The notes below the pieces were generated by a model that saw nothing but the letters and a program-made list of their open reading frames with translations, had not been told where the DNA came from and ran no database searches. DNA of 64,000 nt, taken from assembly GCA_005408345.1 (NCBI GenBank), contig SEMN01001271.1, positions 1 to 64,000 of the forward strand, read 5' to 3'. The position numbers and the translations under genes are program-made. Positions 36,401-49,200 of this stretch are shown in pieces. The stretch is from Macquaria australasica (lineage: Eukaryota; Chordata; Actinopteri; Centrarchiformes; Percichthyidae). Each line of letters begins with the position of its first letter. Position 1 is the stretch's first letter.

Positions 36401-39400
36401 TTGCCGCACCACTGCACGCTCTCACCTCTTCCAAGGTGCCTTTTCAGTGGACCCCCCAGGCCGAGAAGGCTTTTCAATGCCTTAAGGAAAGGTTCATCAC
36501 AGCACCTGTACTCACTGTTCCTGACACCCAACGGCAGTTTGTGGTGGAGGTCGACGTGTCCAACGAGGGCATTGGGGCTGTGTTGTCCCAGAGATCCGCC
36601 AAGGACAACAGGATGCACCCCTGCGCCTATTTGTCGCGTAAGTTGACCCCCGCAGAAAAGAATTATGATGTGGGGAACAAGGAACTGTTAGCTGTCAAAG
36701 CAGCGCTTGAAGAGTGGAGGCATTGGCTGGAGGGGGCGGAGCAACCTTTTCTAGTTTGGACAGATCATAAGAACCTAGAATACATCAGAAAGGCTGAGAC
36801 TCAATTCTCATCAGGCTAGATGGACCCTGTTCTTTAACAGGTTCCATTTCACACTATCTTCCGACCTGGCTCTCAGAACTGCAAACCAGATGCTCTGTCC
36901 CGCCTTTATGACCCTGAGCCTATTGCCAAAGAACCCGAAGCAATCCTTCCACTGAACCGTGTGGTTGGAGCGGTTTCATGGCAGATAGAATCAGATGTGA
37001 AGCAGGCAAATGTTGTGAGTCTGGCACCTGGTGGGTGTCCACGTAACTGTTTGTTTGTCCCTGTGTCCTTACACTCCAAGGTAATCCACTGGGCTCACAC
37101 GTCCATGCTCACGTGCCATCCAGGTGTCAAGCGAACCATGTTCGTGATAAAGCAGCGGTTCTGGTGGCCGGCCATGGAAAAGGAAGTCGCAGATTACGTG
37201 GCGGCCTGTCCAGTATGTGCCCGGAATAAGACCTCACCTCGGGCCCAAATGGGCCTGCTGCACCCGCTGCCTGTTCCTCACCGGCCGTGGTCCTACATCT
37301 CTATGGACTTTGTGACCGGACTGCCACCTTCGAAAGGGCACACGACCATCCTGACAGTGGTCGATCGCTTTTCTAAGATGGCACACTTCATTCCCTTGGT
37401 CAAGTTACCTTCAGCTAAGGAGACAGCCGAGGTCATGATGACACAGGTATTCAGGATCCATGGTTTTCCCAGTGACATTGTTTCAGAGAGGGCTACAGTT
37501 TGTCTCAAGGTTTTGGAAGGAGTTTTGCCAACTCCTTGGCGCCACCGTCAGCCTGTCCTCCGGTTACCACCCACAGTCCAATGGTCAGACTGAGCACTTC
37601 AACCAAGAGCTTGACCTGCTTACAATGCCTCGTCTCCCAGAACCAAGCCACCTGGAGTAATCACCTCACCTGGGAGGAATACGCACATAACTCCCTTCCT
37701 TCAGCTGCCACAGGCATCTCCCCCTTCCAGTGTGCCAACGGCTACCAGCCTCCCCTGTTCCCAGCCACCGAGAAGGAGGTCACTGTCCCCTCGGCTCATG
37801 CCATGGTCAGGCGCTGTCGCCGGATTTGTGCCGGTGCTCGGCAGGTACTCCTCCGGAGCTCGGCCTGGATTAAAGCGGCAGCCGACCGGCACCGACGACC
37901 GGCTCCTCTCTACAGGCCGGGCCAGAGGGTGTGGCTTGCTACCCAAAGACTTGCCCCTTCATGTCCACTCCAGGAAATTGGCTCCAAGGTTTGTGGGTCC
38001 ATTTCCCATATCAAAAGTTATTAACCCTGTTTCTGTCCGTCTACGACTTGCAGGTCATTAAAGGTCCACTCCACGTTTCATGTAAGCAAGGTCAAGCCGG
38101 TCAAGGAAAGCACTCTGGTGCCCACCTCCGAGCCCCCTCCACCCCCCCCCCCAGATCGTTGATGGCGGTCCGGTGTACGCGGTCAAAAAGCTTCTAGCAG
38201 TTCGCAACCGTGGTCGGGGAAGACAGTTCCTGGTGGACTGGGAGGGTTACGGTCCGGAGTAGCGTTAATGGGTTCTGTCACGCTTCATTGAAAGTGAAAG
38301 TCTAATCAGGGACTTTTATGGCTGCCACCCAGAGGCTTCTGGGCCGTCAGAAGTCGGCCCTGGGGGGGGGGGTACTGTTGTGTCTCGTCGGATTTGTTAA
38401 ATGTATTTCATGTCATGTGTTAGTTTTATGTCAAATTAAAGTCACTCACGTCTAGTCTCGTCCTGCACTTCCTGTTTTATTTTGTACTCACCTTTCCCTC
38501 TCGTTTCAGACCCTGACTTCCTCCCTTTGTGTGATTTTCCCGCTGTTGTGATTGTCTACCCCACCCCTGATTGGTCTCACCTGTTTTCCCCTACCTCATG
38601 TATAAATAGTCCTTGTCTCCCTTTGTCCTGTGCCAGTTTTTCTGTCCGTGAAAAGTGAGTCAAGCGTACCAGCAAATTTCCATGTCCCAGGTTTCTGTAT
38701 CAGTCCATGTTATTTTTTGATCCTCTTTGTGAGCGTTTTGTGTTGTACTTCTTTATAACCTCCTTGGGAGCGTTTTTGTTTGTACTTTGGTATATCCTCC
38801 TCGTGAGCGTTTTTTGTTGCGTCTACTTCAGTAAAAGATGTTTTGATACCTTACACGGTCTGAAGAGTCGTGAATTTGAGTCCACTAGTTTTGTGTCGGA
38901 GTTTGTGACATCTAGGCTGCGCTTTACCCTACTTTACCTTCCTTATAACAGAGGGGGTTTTAATCTCCCCAACCTACGCTGGTATTATTGGGCAGCACAG
39001 CTGAGAGCAGCCATGTGCTACTTCTCCTCAGAAGAACCTCCAGCTTGGGTCAAGATTGAGACATGCTCAGCTCAAGAGTTACCCCTTAGCAGCTACCTCT
39101 ACTCTTCTGAACCAAAGAAGCTGAGGGAAAACACAAACCCCTTTCTAAAAAATACTGTATCTGGCATGAGGCTGTGTGTGTGTAAAAAAAATAAATAAAT
39201 AAATAAAATTTAAAAAAACAACCCACTGTCAGGTTTCATGCCCATATGGGGCAATACCAAAATTATACCTGGAAGAGTAGATGCTGGTTTTAAGACATGG
39301 GTGGGCAAGGGATTAAGGAGAATAATGGATTTGTACAATGATGGCAGGCCAATGTCATTTACTGAACTACAAGAAAAATATAATGTTCCTTCAAAGCACT

Positions 39401-40238
39401 TTAAGTTTATACAAATAAGAAATTTTATCTCTATCTCAAAATCACTCTCTTACTCAGCCACCTCTCTCAAGACATATCGGTGAAATACATTGCTGGTAGG
39501 GGACAGGTATCACTGCTCTGTAAAATGTTTGTAGACAAGTGCGCTAATAGACTTGTGTTTCTTACAAGCTAAGAGAGCAATAGCTATAGGATGGAAAAAT
39601 GTGAACAAACCATGTATGAATCAATATATTAAGGATCTTTCAACATGTGTTGCAATGGAAAAACTAACGTACATTACTAAAGGAAAGCTAGGTGTTCATC
39701 AGCTTCATGGAGTTTTTGAAACAAAATGTTGGTATTGATAGATAAAGCCAAGGACTGGGGTGGTGGCAGAGCAAGATTATAAAGTGTAGTAGCCCTCGTG
39801 ATCTTCAAGATTTCTGCTACTGTTCATGCTAGCAGCACGTGAATTCCAGTTGTCGAAAGGACTTTTTTTTGTTTCTTTGTGAAAATAACGAAACTAGCCA
39901 GGCTTATAGACTCAGTCGGCAGCATCAGCCTTTTTCTGTGGCATGGTAGCTAGTCTATAAAGACAATGTTGGCTGATACATTGACTAGTGGCTTCTTCTT
40001 CCAAATGGGTTTGAACGTTAGTGGTTTGCACGCTCTCAACAGGCATAGTCGCAGTGCCCAATGGTGGTGAACTACAGCCATACTGTCATTCACAAGAGAA
40101 TTTAGGTCTACAGTTCTGAGTGACTGTAGCTGTCCATGTTGTTTTCACTGCGATTTACCCATTTCATTTTGTGTATTTAACAACGGTCTGACACTCTAGG
40201 CCAATCAGCTGGCCAGGCCTGATGGCCAGTCTGGGCCT

Positions 40239-40287
<49 letters not shown>

Positions 40288-43200
40288 CGCGTGCGCGTGT
40301 CTGTAATTTGTTCTCAGGCCTCTCTTGTAAAAGATATCTTGATCTCAATGAGATTTCTTGGATAAATTAAGCTTATCGAACTAACTAATCACTCTCCAAC
40401 CAGTAGGTGTGTTGTAATGGGCATGCAATAACATTTAGTGTGGTGAAAGCAGGAATGTCAGTAAAGCAGTGTATTGATTTATAAAATAATACAGGTGATT
40501 TTTTACAGTATCTGTTGTTCACAACTGCTACAAAATAACCACACAAATAACAAAATAACCTCTGCACACATTAGACTGGTCCATTATAACTTGATATTCT
40601 GCCTGCTAATATGGAAGATTTCAGATTATTGGGCCTCATTAATCCTGTGCATCATTGCCTCCTTTCCAACTTTCTTTATAGCAAAAGTGGTGTTTCACGT
40701 TTTATTCCTTAGCTGCGTTTGCACCACAATGCATTTGTCACCCCAGTTACGATATGATGTAACCATTTATGAAGTGAGTATACAGTAGAATTTAAACTAA
40801 AAATAGTGTTGGGTTGATGTGGTTGTATGGCTTCACCAACATTTCATATCATTATACTAATTAACTGGTTATAAAACACACATCAACTGCCTCTGGCTGC
40901 AGATTTGTGGTGCTTCACATCGTTCTGCTCTGCACCATCAAAACAACAATATGATTTCCTGGAGAAACTTTTATTTGTTGAGTTATCGTTGTCATGCTTC
41001 ACCGTGATTGGCTCAGCTATTTCAGAGCGATGAGACCAGTGATGTGACTGGCTGAGAGAATACTTATTAATCACCACACCCTCTGATCTATAGTCCAACT
41101 CATTCAGGCCTCTTGCACTTAGCCCCGCTGCACATACATGAACCAGAACAGCAGGTGGAGAGGCCCACACAGTCCGTGCACCCAAGAACTACCACTTTGC
41201 ACTGGTCGATGCACTTGCACAATTAAAATAAGGCCCTTAATGATGACATGGGGAAATGGCTACAGTTCTGCCACTAAAATGTGACTGAATCAGTAGGTAG
41301 TCGTGTTTTAGACTTTATCTCCAGCTATTTGAATGGAGAGGTCATATTCCAAACATCTAAAATTCTTAATTCCCTGATATAAGTGCATTCATGATGTTTT
41401 GAGGAGTGACGTGGTTTAATTCATACAAACCTGATAACTTTTTCTGACTTGTCCTCTGTGATGTTTTCTCCCATCTTCCTGTGTTTTGAGCCACTACTCC
41501 TTCCCCGGGCTGAAACTGTTACAATACTTACAATGTACATTATTAGATTAAAAAAGTTTACAATGTAGATGTAAAATAATGAAATGCTCACCTTTGGTAG
41601 CTTGCAGTACTGTCACTTCCTCCTACAAATCAAAATCACAGGGATTATTTTTACTTATTTTAGAAATGATTTATTTTTATTTTTGTTTCTCAAATAAATG
41701 TTTCTCAAACTGGAAGAAATAATAATAATGTACCAAAATTTCAACTGTGCATTCCATAGATTCAGCTTCTTTTATTTGTGTGGTAATTGCCTCCATCACC
41801 ACATCCTTTTCAGTCACTTCAGGAATCACAAGTGATTCCTCTATGAATAAGAGACTCTTGGATACAGCTGAGAAACAGAGTAAAACATGCAGTATTTGAA
41901 TGCTTAGATAAGTACACTAAAAGAAAATTTGTCAAATAATTTTTCTGTGCATTCTACACAATTACTACATAATTAGATGGAACATTGACAATTTCAAGAT
42001 GATTAAAAATACAATACAATACTGTCCCGGGTGATTTATCGGTCTTGTTCTACAGCGCAGCTTCTGTTCTATCTTACCACTCAAATCCATGGCCTGGATC
42101 TTGCTGGCAATATTGGTCCTCTGGTTGGGCCCACCTATGCTCTCTACCTCCCACAGCAGATCGGTGTCTCCTGGGTACTGACACAGGTATTTCTCACACA
42201 CTAGGAACAAAGAGGAGTGCATTGAGTTTACAGTAATGTACTGTTTATAATTCTATGAAATACCAGCACAAACACTGCTGACTGTGAGAAAGTAGATTCA
42301 TGCTCTACATATCAGTAAAGTGCACTAGCTGCAGGGTGGACTCGTACCTTTATACATGGATTTTGTGAGGGGGTACCTCAACCCCAGACAGTCCTCTTTG
42401 AAACTGAGCACAAAGTCCTCCAGCATCTGGAGGCCAATGCCTTTACCACGCTGACATTTTCTAACAAATATGGAGTTCATCACAGGGAGCTGATAGCTTC
42501 TGGTAGAAAAAGAATTACATAAGCTGCCTACAAGGGACACAAAAATAAGAATACTCATGAGGACATTGTCAGAAAGGCATGAACCAGTAGTTTATCACAC
42601 ATGGACTAAACTAGGTCTTGTATGGATATAAACATATTTACAAATGTTTTTGGGCTGCACAGTCTCAAACACCACACAGTATGGAATATTATATCATTCT
42701 AAAAGGTGTACTTGAAAACGGGTTTATATCTGTAACCGTAGTTTTGCAAACTTGTGCATTGAAGTTTGTATCTGTAAGATTAGTTTTGCAAACTTGTACA
42801 GTGATGTTTGTATCTGTAAGCTTAGTTTTGCAGACTTGTACATTTTGTTTTTTGTCTGCAAACTCTGTTTTGCCAGTCTGTGCATTCTGACACAAGCTTG
42901 CAAACTCATTTTCACAATCGTGGCGGCAAAAGTACTTACGGACTTTTGACACATTTACTACGTCTTATGTTTTGTACACAGGGTTTCGCAAAAGAAACAG
43001 ACTATCTGCAAGGGAGAGAGGGCGGGACCTCCAGCTTCTGACCAGTGTCTTTGAAATTGCTAAGCACGGCTAGTCAACACTGTCATCCCCCCAAAAGAAA
43101 AAGAAAAAAAAGAAACCCAAAATGTTTAGAAATGTTTTTAATAATGGGCCTAGACAGCTAGCTAACATTAGCCAGCCAGTTAACTAGCATTAGCATAAAG

Positions 43201-46200
43201 TACACTTTAACCAGTCCCTGTATGTAGCGTCCTTGGTTGGAATGGGGGTAACGCTAGTGTTTCTACTCACTATACACTGTATATAATATACTCTATTTTC
43301 TCACTGTTGTGTTGAAAAAGAAATGTTATTGTTACCTGACTAGGACGGCCCATTATTAAAAAATATTACTATATTTCTAAACATTGTTTTTTGTACCTTT
43401 TCTGACACAAGTTTATGTATTTTGTTGACTTACTGGTGGTCACAGAGGCCTGGTGGAGGCCATCTTTCAGGGTTGGATCTCTTTTTTTTTTCTTTTCTTT
43501 TTTATTGAACATACAGACAACCAGCTTGTGGACATGAAACGAACATCTTTGTACAAATTAAGATTCCAATGTGTGAAAAAGAATATAATAAATTAAATAA
43601 TCAAATGAAATATGAAAAGGTAAATGAAAAATATTAAAACTTAAAAACTTCAATAAAAGTCAATGTAGCTTAATCAGGGGCTACAGAGAATAAATCTTTA
43701 AAATATAACTGTTCAGGGGTTGGATCTCTTTACATGGCTCTATGATGACTGAGCAGGTTGACTGACAGTATTGACTAGCCAACTGTGTGCATAGCGATTC
43801 CAAAGACACTGATTGGTCAGAAGCTGGAGGTCCCGCCCTCTCTCCCTTGCGGATACTGTTTCTTTTGCGAAACCCTGTTTACAAAACATACCACGTAGTA
43901 AATGTGTCAAAAGTCCGTAAGCTTGTGCAAACACACAGGCGTAAGTACTTTTGCCGCCGCAATTGTGAAAATGAGTTTGCAAGCCTGTGTCAAAGTTTGC
44001 AGAATTAAGGTTACAGATACAAACATAAATGTACAAGTTTGCAAAACTACGGTTACAGATACAAACCCCTGTTTTCAAGTACACCTTTTAGAATGATATA
44101 ATATTCCATAACACAGTGGTTGAAACAACTAGTGGTAAGCAGAATTAGCATTTAGAAGATCATCAGCACACACAGTTTTGCTTTAAAACCTTTAGAGAAA
44201 TTTCTCAAAAATGTGGTTGTTCTTCATAATAGATACCAACTGAAAGTAAACTACAGGCCAAAGAACAAGATAACAGTTGAGGTATATCTATGGAGATAAA
44301 TGCATTTCACATCACATCAATCACCTGACGGTTTGACTGAGTAGAAGCCAACAGCCTCTCCATTATTCCAGAAGATTTTTGCATTATCTTTTTCTCCATG
44401 GCAGAGGAAGGGAAGCTCCTCAGAGCTCATCTCCTTGGCTCTATAGATGACACGATTAAGGATGTATAAAACTATTCTCTCTCCTACTGTCTCCACCTGA
44501 GGGACACACACAGAAAAACATGTTATTCTTAATATAATAGCAATATAATAGCCACATATGTTTCAATTTGTTGTATAAAGGCCAGTTCAGACCAAAGATT
44601 CGTGACGACACGAAACCGTTTTGGAATGTCGTGGGGAAAAGTTGCAGCGGTGTGAACTGGCCTGTCTCAGCTCAACTCAAGCTGGCTGATGGCGTCGCCT
44701 GCGACTCTGCTTCTCAAATCGCAAGCGGTTGGTTTTAGAACGTAAGGCACGTCACTTGCCAATCAGCTCGTAGCAAAGTCAGCTGGTCGAAATGGCAGAG
44801 TATAGCCTACTTTCTTTATTACACTGATTATTAATACAGTAATGAAATAATGTACTGAATGACTAATGGAAAAGCAAGAGAAATAGAGTAGCCTACAGTT
44901 GTTCTGGCAGAGTCAGGAGGATACTTTTAATTTTGTTTAAGTGTTGAATCTGCCCAAGTTCCCGGCATAAATTTGCCCCCTGGGTATTCCATTGAAGCAC
45001 CCATGGACGGCTCCAAATTCTTGACCTTCTCGTTTTTTATGTTTTCGCCGTTTCATCAATACTAAAAATACAACTGTAGCAAGTAACTCACTATCACTAT
45101 CGTCATTCATATTTTAAGACACTACGAATTATATCCAGCTGCAAAAAACGGCTAAAAAGCCAGCAGTTACAACGGAAGAATAAAGAGTCGTTGCTATGGA
45201 AATGATACGCTGTCTCATCTAGTCACTTTGGTGTAAACTGGCAGGTTTCAGCACGTTGCAGACCAGCATGTTGCAAGTAGTTGCATGTTTCAACTTGTCT
45301 CATCACGAATCTTTGGTCTGAACTGGCCTTTAGAAACAGAATATAACAAAAATATATTGTACAGTTCAGCCGGCATATGTGTGACTTCATCCTGGCAGTC
45401 ACATGTAGGTTTACTGCCAGTGTTTTGCCTTGGCATAAACCTGCATGCGACTACCAGTAAGTATACCTTTACAGCAGTTTAGCAAGGAAACACTTTCTGT
45501 GGAAACCCATAGAGTAAAAGATTGTAACTCTGGAAGATACCGAGCATCAGACTGCTGAAGCCTCATATTAGCTTCAGGTCAACTTCAGATTGCATTTTTG
45601 CACAGAATGAGGAGTGTGGATTTTGTCTCTTACAGTGTATGTAAGGATCCCTTCACAGCCACTATGGGCAGGAGGAACAATTACAGCAGCCAATAACTCT
45701 ATCAACATGTGACGTGAGCAATGTGTTAAGACAGACTTTAAAAAATTAAAACCTATTCTTTAAGCTCTGCAGGATTCAATAAAGTTGCCCAAGTCAGTAG
45801 CATAAAGATGTTTTCACGCTATGTTAAACTGCTTGAATCCAGACAGTTGTTAGTGGGGGTGAGGAGTCTTCAGCACATCTCTGTTTTTGTGCACGCGAAT
45901 CCCTCTAAAATATGAATTAGTTGCACATCTTGTTGCATCATCATCGCTTAAGCCATACATGGCACTTATATCTTATATTCATACACACACATGCCCTTAT
46001 ATGGTAGTTCCTTCCTTACCTATCTCATTCTGGAAAGTACTGGACACTTCTCCACATTACATCATTTGAACCATGATATGATTTCATACAGACAGTGTTA
46101 TCAGTTCCTCCTTTTTGGTGTTCAGTGCATTAGTATTATCGCAGTTACTCTTAATACTTATTTTAACAAATGATTATTCTTTTCCATTTAAAATAATCAT

Positions 46201-49200
46201 TTTCTGATTACAGTTATCATATAAACAATCACTTATTGCTTAACTGTTAGTCTTCTGTGTTCGAGTGTCCTGATTTATACTGATTCACCAGTCCTGTTTA
46301 TGCTGTTTTCTCAGAGGCAATATTCTCAAATATTCAAAGTGCCAAACTTTGTGGGCAAACAGCCTTTGGTCCACAATAACCTCTGCAGTCAGCCCAAGAC
46401 TGACAACACCCTGATGATGTCAGCACTGTGAACTCCTACTAGTGCAACAGTGCGGCACAAGTAATGATCACGGTGAGAAACCCTTTTTTCATACTAGTGG
46501 AGAATGTTCATTGATTGTGTGCAGCAGAGCTCTCTGATTAGAATGAATTAACAGTGAGAGAGTGGGTTTCATACCTCCACAGCTCCATCTCGAGCAGGGT
46601 CTGCTGTCTTGAGAATGTTGTCCACGGCCCACCACTGGTCCAGCAGGTATAGAGCCACAGCAGTGAATGGGTCACTGGGAGAGAAGAGGGCCAGGATCTT
46701 CTGTTTATCACTGGATCCATACAGAGGGACGAAGCCCACACTGGAAATGTCTATGGTGACCTGAGGAAAGACAGAAAGCTCAGTACACAAAATCCAATAG
46801 TCTTCAACCACACCTCACTCCATGTGTATGATTTCATACTAATGATAAACAGATAACGAAAAAAAACCTCTACTAGTTTTGAACCACTGACACCATTGTC
46901 TCAACAGAAACAAGTCTAAACATCCAATATCCTGAGGTGTAGGCTGATGTTATATGCATTCAATAACCCTACTGTGATCTTCCAATGATGTTCCTACTGG
47001 TTCAAAGACTTGAGATAGAGAATAAAGCTGGATTTATGCATGACGCAAGGGGATAAGGCCGTGGTTACAGGAGTCCCACCATAGATACCTACGGCATTGG
47101 TTTTGATTTGCAGTACAGCATTCAAGGGCCATATTTATGAAATAATAATTTCAGATTTACTATTAATATTGAGGCTAATAATTTTGGTTTAAATTTTTTT
47201 TTCTTTACTAGAACTTTATCAGAGAGGAAGGCTGTATCTTTGAGGTAGTGTTTTAATTTAATGCAGTGGTTCTCAGACTTTTATAGACCACGGCACTCCT
47301 TCAAAGGATTTTGTTTTTGTCACGGCACATCAAGTTTCCCAACACCTAATACTACATGCATATATGTACAAAGATGCTTATAGGTTTTAACAATTTTTTA
47401 TTTAATTTCTGACAGCTGGTTTCTTGCTGACAACAGTCACGTATTCAGACAGTCCTCTCTACACCTCACCCCCACCACTAGCCTCAGACACAATCAAGAC
47501 CACGTTGTGAACAAAATGGATGACAGCATATCACTGCCAAAATCCGCGCGTGCAAATGAGATCCTTGCAGCTCTCCTGCTCGCAAAACTTTCACCTGCTC
47601 GCTCGTGAGTGGATTTTCTTTTTGGCAGTAAGTGGGCGGATCCAGTCACTATTGTATCCCTAAATATAATTGGTCACAGTCCTCGTCTTTTAGGATTGGA
47701 CGTTTTAACTGGAGAGGGATATCTAAGCGGGAGAGCCAAGACGAAGCATGACAGACCACAAGGAGGTATGTCTTAGAAAACGTATAATATTCATGCATAA
47801 TTGGTGTAACATAGCGTATCATTCCTTTGCTTGACAGATAATTAAGATATTTAATACCTTACATTGCATTAGGCCTACTAACCACGGTATCATAAGACCG
47901 TGAAACAGCTATCTGCCTGTAACTTAACGTTATAGCTAGCAGATCTGGGTAAACATGATGTTAGCTAGCTAACTGGGACAAGGCAGCGTCAGGTAGCCCA
48001 GGGTCAGCAGCAGAGGACCCCTGGCTGTCCTCGTACAGCAGGAAATACAGTGGAGCAGAATATGGCCAGGTTTGGATCTGTTGTAGGAAATTAATTTTGT
48101 TCTCATGATCAGTATGAGGGAACATCATTTTCATCCTGAACTGAATGGTCGTGATAACTCTTCAATCAACTAAAATTCAGGGTCTTCTTGAATTGGAACG
48201 AAAGCTGTTAAGATTGTTTAGAATTAATATTTTATATAACATCTTCTTAAAAGCCTTTATCTTAAACATTTCCTTTCAATTCCTCAGTGCTTTCCCTGGC
48301 CTATTCAAATCTGGAAAAGGCTACACCCCATCTCCCAAAAGAAGGGCTGTCAGGTCAACCCCTATGCAGTTTTTTCTGCTGAATAAATGCACAGAGTGAA
48401 CACCAAAGTCCTCTGATGAGATGGTCCTTCTCCAGGCTGGACTCGGCAGGAGGACTATCAATATTCAGTTGACCACTCTATAACAGTTGACCACTCCCAG
48501 GTAAGATAGAAATAATAATAAGGAAAGAGGTCGAGATGTGGTACTGTAGTTTCCCAATCCAGTGAAGTAGTAACTGTAACAAATCTACCTGAACAGAGAT
48601 TACTTGTTTTTCCCTTTCCCCATAGATTTTAATGATACTCATGGACACATACTCAAAAATTGTACCACTGGAAGGGGCCTGGATGCTACATAAAGCTGCT
48701 GGTAAGACAGAATTTCCCTTACTCAATTCAAGGCTGTGGTGTAATATGTCGGCAGTTGTTTAAAATTAATATTCCCTATGTACTACTACTCTAATAATAG
48801 CTGGTTTACATGTGTTACATGTCATTAATGCCCCTGATGGTTGGCTCAGTGTGAGCCAGGCAGTTGTTCTAACAGCATAGATTTTGAACCGGTAATGTGA
48901 ACTGTAATGTTATCCCACAAATAACTATGCAGTGTCATCATTGTCCTTATTCCCTGAATCTAAAGCTTTTTGATCATCATTGTTTTCAGAATTTGCACCC
49001 AGATGTGACGACACATTTTGATGAGTCTCCAGCTTTGAGCAATCCTGGGAATGTAAGCTCACTCGTGTAGCTATATGTTTAAACTATTTTTATTGTATGT
49101 GTGATTGATTGACATTCTGTCTACATTTTATTATAGGCATCTCCAGGTGGGCATGTACAACCTCCTCTCACAAAATAGATGTTAAGGTAAATACAGTGCA

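Larger units (their letters stand above)
33544..38910 (+). mobile_element. Ty3/gypsy chromodomain LTR retrotransposon, complete but inactive
   Basis: 5367 bp bounded by LTRs that start TGTTGTGTC and end GTGACA, with a perfect 5-bp duplication TCTAG. Internal order is gag (CCHC knuckle), protease, RT, RNase H, integrase and a C-terminal chromodomain, the order of Ty3/gypsy chromoviruses. No envelope gene is present. Stops and frameshifts occur in gag and pol. It is inserted in the RT region of the L1-like LINE. Confidence 0.92.
29880..39770 (+). mobile_element. L1/Tx1-like LINE, near full length, split by two later insertions
   Basis: One LINE in plus orientation can be followed from ORF1 (29922) through the ORF2 endonuclease (31250-32209), RT (32736-33543) and C-terminus (38911-39740). 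An L2 3' end (32214-32735) and a Ty3/gypsy element (33544-38910) interrupt it. About 300 residues between endonuclease and RT are missing at the L2 junction compared with the usual length. The element sits in intron 8, antisense to the host gene. Confidence 0.8.

Noticed and set aside
42689..42954. Overlapping frames in the foldback element (AKLSLQ- and QVCKT-type repeats)
   Set aside because: They are the 42-bp tandem repeat read in two frames; no homology and no start context.
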